Source of the DNA: JAJTHC01 sp044358835 | GTDB taxonomy: Bacteria > Cyanobacteriota > Vampirovibrionia > Vampirovibrionales > JAJTHC01 | Length of the DNA: 25,218 nucleotides | Assembly: GCA_044358835.1 (NCBI GenBank) | Contig: JBIKNF010000021.1 | Span: forward strand, 1 to 25,218 | Direction of reading: 5' to 3' | In this document: positions 6,759-13,296 of the stretch, piece by piece | Layout: every line of letters starts with the position of its first letter | Position numbering within the stretch: position 1 is the stretch's first letter | The notes under the pieces: model-generated | What the model was told of the DNA's origin: nothing | Databases searched by the model: none | Seen by the model: only the letters and a program-made list of their open reading frames with translations | Translations under genes and position numbers: made by a program

Positions 6759-7772
6759 TTAAATAATCCATTCCCACTGTGGGATGCCTTGAAAATAAAG
6801 CAAGGCGCTTAAATCATTGAACCGCACGCAAACGCGACTTTGGGCTTGCACCGCTTTTTTGGCATGAAACGCCACGCCCATGCCACTGGCTTGAAGCATG
6901 CGCAAATCATTCGCCCCATCGCCCACGCACAGGGTGGATTCAAGGGGAAGCGACAGGCGTTTGCTGTAATAGACTAAGGCGTCTTGCTTGGCTTGTTGGC
7001 CTAAAATCGGGGGAATGACTTCGCCTGTAAAGACGCCGTCGGCTTCTTCAAGGCGGTTGGCTTGGTGGGCATCCATGCGCAACTCATCGGCCACGGCTTG
7101 GGTAAAGGGGGTGAATCCGCCAGAAACCAGCACGCTAAAGGCGCCAAAATGCTTCATGGTTTGCACCAAGGTGTGGGCCCCCGCCATGCGAGAGGTCGTG
7201 CGTAAAACGTCTTGTACACATTCAACAGGCAGGCCTTTTAACAAGGCGACTCGCTCAATGAGCGCCTCTTCAAAATTCAGCGTCCCGTTCATGGCCGCTT
7301 CGGTAATGCGAGCGACTTCGGCTTTTTTACCGACAAAATCCGCCAATTCATCGATACATTCGCCTTCTAAAAAGGTGGAATCCATGTCGCTCATCAGTAA
7401 CGCTTTTCGACGCGCAAAGGCATCATCCACAGGGTGAAGGCACCAATCGAGCTTGAAACCGTCTAGGGCGTCTGTGACCAAGGCGTGCATGCCAAAAAAG
7501 GCGCACGGTTCTTCGAGTTCTAGGGTAAAATCCCACGCCGATTGTTGTTCGGCTACCGCAGGGTGATTTAAAGGCGTGAGTTGAGCCACGTGCAAGGGCA
7601 TAAAATAATTCAAACCTTCCACCAACACAGGCACGTTTTCAGGGCGGACGGATTCCCAACGGTGGGTGGCGTGTTGATGCGGTTGCCAGCGTAAGTCTTG
7701 GGCGGCTAAAACAATCGTAAGCACCCAAGTTTTATAGGGTTTTGCCCAGTTAATGGGGGGGGCTTCATTCAT
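6759..7772 (-). CDS. serB: Phosphoserine phosphatase
   Basis: A HAD-superfamily phosphatase hydrolysing O-phosphoserine to serine. Motif I is DMDST with nucleophile Asp129 and acid/base Asp131; motif II is SGGF (217-220); the motif III lysine is likely Lys262; motif IV is GDGANDL (284-290). Residues 1-115 form an N-terminal extension like the regulatory ACT-like part of long SerB proteins. Length is 337 aa from ATG 7772. That ATG overlaps the upstream stop codon in the sequence ATGA, a clear sign of translational coupling with the Cys-cluster gene. A longer frame opening 51 nt earlier lies wholly within that gene and is not used. Confidence 0.93.
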   Translation of the reverse strand: MNEAPPINWAKPYKTWVLTIVLAAQDLRWQPHQHATHRWESVRPENVPVLVEGLNYFMPLHVAQLTPLNHPAVAEQQSAWDFTLELEEPCAFFGMHALVTDALDGFKLDWCLHPVDDAFARRKALLMSDMDSTFLEGECIDELADFVGKKAEVARITEAAMNGTLNFEEALIERVALLKGLPVECVQDVLRTTSRMAGAHTLVQTMKHFGAFSVLVSGGFTPFTQAVADELRMDAHQANRLEEADGVFTGEVIPPILGQQAKQDALVYYSKRLSLPLESTLCVGDGANDLRMLQASGMGVAFHAKKAVQAQSRVCVRFNDLSALLYFQGIPQWEWII

Positions 7773-8302
7773 GCCAAGGCATCCGAAAGGTTGTGGTGGT
7801 GGGCTTCTAAAATGGCGAGCCACGGTGTGCGCCCTTGCTGAACAATCGCGGCGTCCACGTCAAAACGCATACACCCAAAACACGGGGAATGGCAACACAC
7901 TTTTTCTGTTTCAACGGAAAAGGCATCCACGGCTTCAGGGGTGAGCGCGAGCTGTTGATAAATATAAGCTTGAAGGGCCTCTTCACGTTCAGGCGTCCAC
8001 GTTTGGCCTTCATGCAGTTCAACGGCCAGTTTGACTTGGCTTTGCGCAATTTCACGAAATTCGTGGGGGGTGAGGGTCGGGAGCTTCACGTTGCGTTGAA
8101 AGTAACGGCCAAACCAAATTTGAGCAATGCCGTAGTGTTGGAGTTGCTCTGGCGTTAGGCCCGCTTCTTCGATGAAGCCTTGCCCTAAGGCGTAGGCAAG
8201 CGTGCCATCGGGGTTGTAGGCGGTTTCAGTGGCAATGCGTCGTTCAAAATCACAGACGTGTTGGGCATAAGCGCTTTGAAGCTGAGGATCAGGGAAAGTC
8301 AT
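7769..8302 (-). CDS. Cys-cluster protein coupled to serB, 177 aa
   Basis: No family is recognised. ATG 8302 is preceded by AAAAAGGACG at 6-nt spacing and a well-placed promoter, so the longer frame reaching 8368 is not used. The protein is soluble and mostly helical. Near the C-terminus is VCCHSPCFGCMRFDVD with Cys146, Cys147, Cys151 and Cys154, followed by a His cluster EAHHHN (168-170). This arrangement could bind zinc or an Fe-S cluster; that is inference from residue spacing only. It is first in an operon with serB (4-bp overlap) and ilvE, so a role in amino acid metabolism is possible. Confidence 0.7.
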   Translation of the reverse strand: MTFPDPQLQSAYAQHVCDFERRIATETAYNPDGTLAYALGQGFIEEAGLTPEQLQHYGIAQIWFGRYFQRNVKLPTLTPHEFREIAQSQVKLAVELHEGQTWTPEREEALQAYIYQQLALTPEAVDAFSVETEKVCCHSPCFGCMRFDVDAAIVQQGRTPWLAILEAHHHNLSDALA

Positions 8303-8339
8303 GGGCGTCCTTTTTGCGTTTTTTGGGGGGAGTGATTCT

Positions 8340-8368
8340 ATTGTATCGGAAGCAGAAGCGCTATTCAA
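8340..8368 (-). promoter_or_regulatory. Promoter of the Cys-cluster/serB/ilvE operon
   Basis: On the minus strand TTGAAT (8368-8363), a 17-nt spacer and TACAAT (8345-8340), with the start codon 37 nt further on. The -35 and most of the spacer lie inside the 5' repeat shared with the second cassette; the -10 does not. Confidence 0.7.
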
Positions 8369-8615
8369 GCGTGAAAAACATTTTTAGGGGTTGACAGAGC
8401 CCCCTCTTTTTCTTACTATCTAAATGAAAGCCCTTGATGCTTTTCTCCACTTGTTTCCCTCATCCTTAAAAAAGGTCTTACTATGATTTCTTCTCTCTCT
8501 CGTTTTGGCTCGTCCTTGCCGGCTTATTCAACCCGCCCTGCCTTTACTCCCACGACTGAGAACAGTAAAGCACTAGGGGTCTCTTCACGGGCCAACACCC
8601 AACGCCAAGGCTTTT
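8348..8615 (+). repeat. 5' constant module of cassette 1
   Basis: 268 bp that match 9225-9492 with no gaps (constant offset 877) and about eight mismatches. The module holds the promoter, the leader and the first 44 codons of the gene, ending just after RQGF. Beyond 8615 the two copies are unrelated. Confidence 0.95.
8391..8419 (+). promoter_or_regulatory. Promoter of cassette gene 1
   Basis: Perfect -35 TTGACA (8391-8396), a 17-nt spacer and TACTAT (8414-8419). The leader contains CTTTTCTC, CCCTCATCCT and AAGGTCT in order. The same promoter and leader order is found at 9268 and, on the minus strand, from 13168. Confidence 0.85.
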
Positions 8616-9175
8616 CTATCATTACATTAGCGACGATGGCTTACGCCACTGGGAAAAAACAGTATGAAGTTGGCTTTAATACTAAAGATGTTCTAATTGC
8701 TTTAGACAAAGTCCTTCATGGGGGGGGCATTAGAGTACCTACTGCAATAGATCTAGGAAGTAGAAATCAACCTAGAGAAATTGTTCCTTATCTAAACACG
8801 CACTTTAGAAGAGTCTTTTCTAACGCGAAGATCACTCCAGTCGATGTTCTGCAGAGTTGGCTTAAGGGAAAGGAAAAGCAGCGTATTTCACCAATTGAAG
8901 AAGAAACCCTTCGTGCCTATGTTGAAGATTGTGCTTTTTACGCAGACCACTTAGGAGACTTAACTCAATTAGACGATTGGGTTAAGCATATAGAAGCTAA
9001 TTTAAAGAGCGGAAAGTCTCTTACTCAAACAGAACAGAGACGATGGGATTCTTACAAGATTTGGCTTAAGCTAGAGCTACAACATAGAAACACGACACCT
9101 GAAAAACAAGCACGCGGGCAATTATTTACAAACTTGAAACGTACATTAGAAGTATTACTCGAGCCAAGTAGTTAG
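8483..9175 (+). CDS. RQGF-tagged cassette protein 1, 230 aa
   Basis: Residues 1-44 are the shared tag (SSLPAYST, FTPTTENSKAL, NTQRQGF with RQGF at 41-44). Residues 45-230 are unique to this copy, charged and mostly helical, and belong to no family I recognise; the DNA is AT-rich after the tag. ATG 8483 follows AAAAAAGGTCTTACT. A run of eight G at 8720-8727 lies inside the frame (HGGGI), so slippage there would truncate the protein at about residue 80. The last codons and stop lie within the 3' constant module. There is no signal peptide or membrane segment. The conserved tag in front of unrelated bodies suggests a targeting or recognition role, which is inference. Confidence 0.8.
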   Translation: MISSLSRFGSSLPAYSTRPAFTPTTENSKALGVSSRANTQRQGFSIITLATMAYATGKKQYEVGFNTKDVLIALDKVLHGGGIRVPTAIDLGSRNQPREIVPYLNTHFRRVFSNAKITPVDVLQSWLKGKEKQRISPIEEETLRAYVEDCAFYADHLGDLTQLDDWVKHIEANLKSGKSLTQTEQRRWDSYKIWLKLELQHRNTTPEKQARGQLFTNLKRTLEVLLEPSS

Positions 9176-9192
9176 AAAAGAGCCCCCTCACC
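9162..9192 (+). repeat. 3' constant module of cassette 1
   Basis: A 31-bp sequence (starting AGCCAAGTAGTTAG, ending GCCCCCTCACC) identical to 10052-10082. In cassette 1 it encodes the final Pro-Ser-Ser and stop; in cassette 2 it lies 53 nt beyond the stop codon. Confidence 0.9.
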
Positions 9193-9198
9193 ATGGTC

Positions 9199-9219
9199 GA
9201 AAAAGTTTCTGACTTTTTC
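9199..9219 (+). terminator. Hairpin between the cassettes
   Basis: GAAAAAGT (9199-9206) pairs with ACTTTTTC (9212-9219) across a 5-nt loop. The T-rich 3' arm could act as a weak terminator for cassette gene 1. Confidence 0.4.
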
Positions 9220-9224
9220 TCTTG

Positions 9225-9492
9225 GGAAGCAGAAGCGCTATTCAAGCGTGAAAAACATTTTTAGGGGTTGACAGAGCCCCTTCTTTTTCTTACTATCTAA
9301 AAGAAAGCCCTTGATGCTTTTCTCCACTTGTTTCCCTCATCCTTAAAAAAGGTCTTACTATGATTTCTTCTCTCTCTCGTTTTGGCGCGTCTTTGCCGGC
9401 TTATTCAACCAACCTTGCCTTTACTGCCACGACTGAGAACAGTAAAGCACTAGGGGTCTCTTCACGGGCCAACACCCAACGCCAAGGCTTTT
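9225..9492 (+). repeat. 5' constant module of cassette 2
   Basis: Gapless near-identical copy of 8348-8615, including promoter, leader and the 44-codon tag. Differences cluster in codons 10-25; the leader has two substitutions. Confidence 0.95.
9268..9296 (+). promoter_or_regulatory. Promoter of cassette gene 2
   Basis: TTGACA (9268-9273), 17-nt spacer, TACTAT (9291-9296), identical in both hexamers to the cassette 1 promoter. Confidence 0.85.
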
Positions 9493-9998
9493 GTTTAGTA
9501 GAATTGGCTCGAATTGCTCAAGAGTTCGGAATTTCCCTAGAAGACTTATTGAATAAAATCAAAGAAAATGCAACTGATGATACTGCATCGCTAACAAGGG
9601 ATTCGTTTACGGCCTTAAATGGAAGATTAAATCAAAAGTTCCGAAACCAATACACAGAACATAGTTTTATCAAGTCTTATTATGGTACTGAAGGGGTTGA
9701 TGAATTAAAGAATTGGATAAACGGGAGACCTGTTCCAACCAATCCAAGCAAGAGTGAAGAAAATTATACAAATTTAAAATGGTATATTGAGTTATTGGCT
9801 AATCCCCAAGCATATGAGACATGCTTAGGTCAAAGCCCACTTCGTAATGAGTTACATAAGAAACGTATAAAAGCTTCGGTACTCTTGGACATTTATGAAA
9901 CCCTTGAAACTGCCAACCCACGCAGGATTGTAAATAATAGCATTATTGAATTTAGGGCTTTACTAGATTTAGTAGAAACAATCCTTCAAACTACTTAG
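9360..9998 (+). CDS. RQGF-tagged cassette protein 2, 212 aa
   Basis: Residues 1-44 match cassette protein 1 with only a few substitutions and again end in NTQRQGF (RQGF 41-44). From residue 45 the sequence is unrelated: a helical, charged body beginning CLVELARIAQEFGISLEDLL, a pattern that could be read as a helix-turn-helix-like segment but is too weak to assign. No family is recognised. The body DNA is AT-rich. The stop at 9998 lies 53 nt before the 3' constant module, so core and 3' end are joined differently from cassette 1. The promoter and ribosome site are the same as in cassette 1. Confidence 0.8.
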   Translation: MISSLSRFGASLPAYSTNLAFTATTENSKALGVSSRANTQRQGFCLVELARIAQEFGISLEDLLNKIKENATDDTASLTRDSFTALNGRLNQKFRNQYTEHSFIKSYYGTEGVDELKNWINGRPVPTNPSKSEENYTNLKWYIELLANPQAYETCLGQSPLRNELHKKRIKASVLLDIYETLETANPRRIVNNSIIEFRALLDLVETILQTT

Positions 9999-10051
9999 AA
10001 TTGGGCGTTAAAAATTAAAAAACCTTCTCCTTCAAAGTGCGATAAGGGTTC

Positions 10052-10082
10052 AGCCAAGTAGTTAGAAAAGAGCCCCCTCACC
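10052..10082 (+). repeat. 3' constant module of cassette 2
   Basis: 31-bp identical copy of 9162-9192; here non-coding. It runs directly into the terminator-like hairpin at 10072-10108. Confidence 0.9.
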
Positions 10083-10108
10083 CCAAAACGGGGTTTTGTA
10101 ACGGGGGC
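10072..10108 (+). terminator. Nested hairpin terminator after cassette 2
   Basis: An outer GCCCCC / GGGGGC pair (10072-10077, 10103-10108) encloses an inner CAAAAC / GTTTTG stem (10084-10098). It is followed by ATCTTTATTTCTT, a T-rich tract. Confidence 0.6.
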
Positions 10109-10130
10109 ATCTTTATTTCTTTAGAAATGT

Positions 10131-10159
10131 TTTAGCTTTTAGCACTTTTCTGCTATGAT
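10131..10159 (+). promoter_or_regulatory. Promoter of the DAACS transporter gene
   Basis: Extended -10 TGCTATGAT (hexamer TATGAT 10154-10159) with a weak -35 TTTAGC 17 nt upstream (10131-10136). The start codon follows 35 nt later. Confidence 0.6.
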
Positions 10160-10194
10160 AGTTCAGTTAATCACACAAGCCTTGAGATTCCACC

Positions 10195-11589
10195 ATGACC
10201 CAAACCCCCACAACCACTCAAAAACCCACCTTTTCCCTGTCACTCACCACCCAAATTATGATTGGCCTTGCCGTGGGCCTCGTGCTCGGGATTTTCGCCC
10301 CTGAACTAGGCGTAAAACTTAAACCCTTGTCGGATTTGTTCTTACGCATGATTAAAATGCTCATTGCCCCCTTGCTGATTTCTTCGCTGATTGTGGGCAT
10401 CGCAGGAGCAGGTGACACCAAAAAAGTGGGATCCTTAGGACTGAAAACCATTTTGTACTTTGAAATTGCCACAACGCTTGCTCTCGCCATTGGCTTGGGC
10501 GTGGCGAATTGGCTCAAACCGGGGGCGGGTGTGGTGCTTCAGGCGAACGCCAAAAACCTCAGCGATTTAGCGAACATCGCCAGCAATACGCATACGGTGG
10601 CGAATCATACCTTTATGGACAGCGTCTTGGGGATGGTGCCCACCAGCATTTTTGAAGCCATGGCAACAGGCAACGTGCTTCAAATGGTGGTGTTTAGCGT
10701 GTTTTTTGCGCTGGCGATTATGGCCGCGGGTGAAAAAGGCAAGCCCATTTTACGAGGGCTTTCAAGCTTGAGTGAAATTATGTTTAAGTTCGTGGGTTAT
10801 GTGATGAGTTTTGCACCGATGGGTGTGCTGGCTGCGATTGCCTATGCGGTTTCTTCAAACGGGTTGGGTATTTTGTGGACGTATGGCAAGCTCGCGGGTT
10901 CGCTGTACTTGGCGTTGTTTATTTTTGTAGGCATTGTGTTATTAAGCGCTTGTGCCATTATCAAAGTCCCCTTTACGCGGATGTTTTCCGCCATTAAGGA
11001 ACCGTTCTTGATTGCGTTTTCCACCGCCAATAGTGAATCGGCGTTGCCCAAAGCCATGAGCGTGATGGAGCGTTTTGGCGTGCCTCCGCATATTGTGGCC
11101 TTTGTCATGCCAACGGGCTATAGCTTTAATTTAGACGGTTCTACCCTGTATTTGGCGCTGGCGACCTTGTTTGTGGCGCAAATGGCCAACATTCCGCTGG
11201 ATTTGTGGCAACAATTAAGCATTATGGCGACCTTGATGTTGACCTCTAAAGGGGTGGCTGCGGTGCCTCGCGCCAGTTTGGTGATTTTAGCGAGCACACT
11301 GACCTTGTACAATCTGCCTATTGAAGGGGTGGCTGTGATTTTAGGCATTGATCACTTCTTGGATATGGGACGCACGTCAGTTAATTTGGTCGGAAATTGC
11401 GTGGCCACTGCGGTGGTGGCTCGTTGGGAAGGCGTTTTTGACGATGAGAAAATGAACACCTTTGACGCCAACGACACGCACGACCACTTGCCTGAAGATT
11501 CGGGCATTTTGGGGGATCCGCACCTTGAAGGCGTACACACGCCAACGCCCCCCTCTTCGATTGATTTAACCGTGTGTCGCTTAAGCTAA
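10195..11589 (+). CDS. Dicarboxylate/amino acid:cation symporter (DAACS family)
   Basis: Inner-membrane symporters of the GltP/DctA family take up glutamate, aspartate or C4-dicarboxylates with Na+ or H+. Visible are about eight hydrophobic helices, the re-entrant hairpin motif STANSESALPKAM (usually a serine-rich TSSSxxALP), the unwound-helix motif MPTGYSFNLDGSTLY, and the hairpin-2 region LTSKGVAAVPRASLV followed by FLDMGRTSVNLVGN with the substrate-binding Asp, Thr and Asn positions. The length of 464 aa is normal. The C-terminal tail of about 45 residues is acidic and His-rich. The ribosome site before ATG 10195 is weak. Substrate cannot be decided; the Arg of glutamate-type carriers is not clearly placed. 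folD follows 33 nt downstream, probably in the same transcript. Confidence 0.92.
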   Translation: MTQTPTTTQKPTFSLSLTTQIMIGLAVGLVLGIFAPELGVKLKPLSDLFLRMIKMLIAPLLISSLIVGIAGAGDTKKVGSLGLKTILYFEIATTLALAIGLGVANWLKPGAGVVLQANAKNLSDLANIASNTHTVANHTFMDSVLGMVPTSIFEAMATGNVLQMVVFSVFFALAIMAAGEKGKPILRGLSSLSEIMFKFVGYVMSFAPMGVLAAIAYAVSSNGLGILWTYGKLAGSLYLALFIFVGIVLLSACAIIKVPFTRMFSAIKEPFLIAFSTANSESALPKAMSVMERFGVPPHIVAFVMPTGYSFNLDGSTLYLALATLFVAQMANIPLDLWQQLSIMATLMLTSKGVAAVPRASLVILASTLTLYNLPIEGVAVILGIDHFLDMGRTSVNLVGNCVATAVVARWEGVFDDEKMNTFDANDTHDHLPEDSGILGDPHLEGVHTPTPPSSIDLTVCRLS

Positions 11590-11622
11590 AGCCAGCGCCT
11601 TTTTGCACGAGGATACTGTTCT

Positions 11623-12495
11623 ATGATGATGCCCCCGCTTACCACGCTAAAGCTTGACGGCAACGCTTGCGCCCAAAGCGTTTTGGCCACGCTTAAAACG
11701 GCGGTTTTGGCCTTAGAAACGGCGGGAAAACGGCTCCCCAAATTGGTGGTGATTCAAGTGGGTCATGATCCCGCTTCCAGCGTGTATGTCAAAAAAAAGA
11801 AGCAAACCGCCGAAGCGCTAGGCATGCGATCTGAAATTATCGCCCTTGCCGATGATGTGGCTCAAGGCGTTTTGTTGGCCACGATTCAACAACTGAATGA
11901 CGATGAGGCGGTGGACGGCATTTTGGTGCAGTTGCCGCTGCCCAAGCACTTGGATGAATCCGCCGTGTTGGAGTCGATTTCACCTAGCAAAGATGTCGAT
12001 GGTTTTCACCCCTTTAATGTGGGTCGTTTAGGGGCGGGATTGTCGCCCTATGCCTTGCCTTGCACCCCAGCAGGCATGATGAGCTTACTTGATTTTTACA
12101 AGATTGATGTGGCTGGCTTGCATGCGGTGATTGTGGGGCGTTCCAACATTGTGGGAAAACCCATGGCGCAACTGCTTTTACAGGCGCATGCCACCGTCAC
12201 GATTTGCCATAGCCGCACGAAAAACATCGATGACTACCTTAAGCAAGCCGACATCGTCGTGCTGGCGGTGGGGATGCCCAAGGCCTTTAGGGGCGAGCAA
12301 CTCAAGCAGGGGGCGGTGGTGTTGGATGTAGGCATTAACCGCTTGCCCAGCGGTAAGTTGGTGGGCGATGCCGATTATGCGTCGATGTGGGGGGTGGCAT
12401 CTGCGCTGACGCCTGTACCCGGTGGCGTTGGCCCCATGACGATTGCGACCTTGTTGCAAAACACCCTTCGGCTCTATGAACAGCATGAGGGGTAA
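11623..12495 (+). CDS. folD: Methylenetetrahydrofolate dehydrogenase/cyclohydrolase
   Basis: Bifunctional enzyme interconverting 5,10-methylene-THF and 10-formyl-THF in cytosolic one-carbon metabolism. Catalytic YVKKKK segment (Tyr55, Lys59 equivalent to the family Tyr/Lys pair), the VQLPLP motif (102-107), KDVDGFHP with the folate-binding Asp (123-130), PCTPAGMM (146-153), the NADP-binding VGRSNIVGKPM (171-181) and PVPGGVGPMT (264-273) are all present. Length is 290 aa, typical. GAGGA lies 9 nt before ATG 11623; three ATG codons follow in tandem nearby, so the exact start may be 11626. It lies 33 nt behind the transporter gene without a visible terminator. A hairpin GAGGGG / CCCCTC spans the stop codon (12486-12503). 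Confidence 0.96.
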   Translation: MMMPPLTTLKLDGNACAQSVLATLKTAVLALETAGKRLPKLVVIQVGHDPASSVYVKKKKQTAEALGMRSEIIALADDVAQGVLLATIQQLNDDEAVDGILVQLPLPKHLDESAVLESISPSKDVDGFHPFNVGRLGAGLSPYALPCTPAGMMSLLDFYKIDVAGLHAVIVGRSNIVGKPMAQLLLQAHATVTICHSRTKNIDDYLKQADIVVLAVGMPKAFRGEQLKQGAVVLDVGINRLPSGKLVGDADYASMWGVASALTPVPGGVGPMTIATLLQNTLRLYEQHEG

Positions 12496-12526
12496 AGCCC
12501 CCTCACACTTGGGTAGAAGACTTGGA

Positions 12527-13076
12527 TCAGGGCCTTTTCTTTCGCACTCTCTTTTTTGGTTCTTTTGGTTCGAAAATATCAGGATGAGCCCTTTGTACTT
12601 CATGACAAAATTTATCAAACTGAACAGGGTTTAGTAAAGTTGGCCTTGTACCTTCTTTTTCAAAAGGGAGAATTGCGAAAGTTAATAGTCGTCCCGCCTC
12701 ACTTTTAAGAGAATCGTTTAATTTTAATGGATTTATTAGTTGTTCTCTAGCATGATCCAACTTTTGCTGATAGTTTAACTGAAGCCACTTAGAGTCACGT
12801 ATACATTTCGCATAATATTGAGCAAGTTGAAACAGCATTTTGATTTCAAATTCTAGTGCTGTTTTATTTTGTTTAGTCTGTTCCTTTAGTAACTCACGTG
12901 CACACGACTGACAACTGATCTCTAAAGCCTCTAATGCTCCTTGCGTAAACCCCTGACGCTGAGCCAAAGCGAGCGAAGTATTTTTTACTATACTTTTGTT
13001 ATTGGGGGGGGGTAAATGGGGCTTGTTGTTGGGTATTCATGGGGCGGGCAGGCAACGAAGAGAGTTGAAGTCGCAT
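12527..13076 (-). CDS. RQGF-tagged protein, out of frame at a C9 tract
   Basis: The intact body frame (12967-12527) begins AQRQGF and continues 140 helical, Lys/Glu-rich residues ending in a basic KKRVRKKRP; it has no usable start. Upstream, ATG 13076 with AAAGG at 8-nt spacing opens a frame reading RLQLSSLPARPMNTQQQAPFTPPP, which then meets nine C (13012-13004) and stops after two further codons. With eight C the two frames join into one protein of about 182 aa with RQGF at 41-44, exactly as in cassette proteins 1 and 2. It also has their promoter and leader. So it is either a phase-variable gene in the off state, a fresh pseudogene, or a sequencing error in the homopolymer. The body has no recognised family. 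Confidence 0.7.
13004..13012 (-). repeat. Homopolymer tract C9 (G9 on plus strand)
   Basis: Nine identical bases in the 5' coding part of the gene at 12527-13076. Tract lengths of 8 or 11 restore the frame; 9 and 10 give early stops. Confidence 0.9.
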
Positions 13077-13139
13077 AGAAGAGACCTTTCGTCAGGATGA
13101 GGGGGCGTCGTAGAGAAAAGCGATCGTGCTTTAGCTTGA

Positions 13140-13168
13140 ATAGTAAAGCAAAGAAACAGGGCTGTCAA
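13140..13168 (-). promoter_or_regulatory. Promoter of the frameshifted tagged gene
   Basis: On the minus strand TTGACA (13168-13163), 17-nt spacer, TACTAT (13145-13140). Hexamers and spacing are identical to the two cassette promoters, also preceded by GGGG. The leader keeps CTTTTCTC, CCCTCATCCT and AAAGGTCT in the same order. Confidence 0.85.
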
Positions 13169-13176
13169 CCCCTCGC

Positions 13177-13212
13177 TCCCCCTCACCCCAGCCCTCTCCC
13201 AGAGGGAGAGGG
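13177..13212. repeat. Intergenic palindromic repeat
   Basis: CCCTCACCCCAG then stem CCCTCTCCC / GGGAGAGGG (13192-13200, 13204-13212) with a 3-nt loop AGA. The stem is identical to the units inserted in the terminase at 2800-2863. Confidence 0.9.
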
Positions 13213-13250
13213 GGGTAGGAAGCGAGCCAGCAGTGGTCTCTTTTTTGTGC

Positions 13251-13262
13251 TGGGGGTATAAT
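13251..13262 (+). promoter_or_regulatory. Promoter -10 for ccsB
   Basis: Perfect TATAAT at 13257-13262, 34 nt before the start codon. No convincing -35 is seen at the right distance. Confidence 0.45.
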
Positions 13263-13296
13263 AGCCACAGCACGCAAAAAAGAAAGAAGGTCCTTT

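Noticed and set aside
9360..9998. Helix-turn-helix regulator reading of cassette protein 2
   Set aside because: Only a short LARIAQEFGISLEDLL stretch suggests it; the rest does not support a DNA-binding domain.
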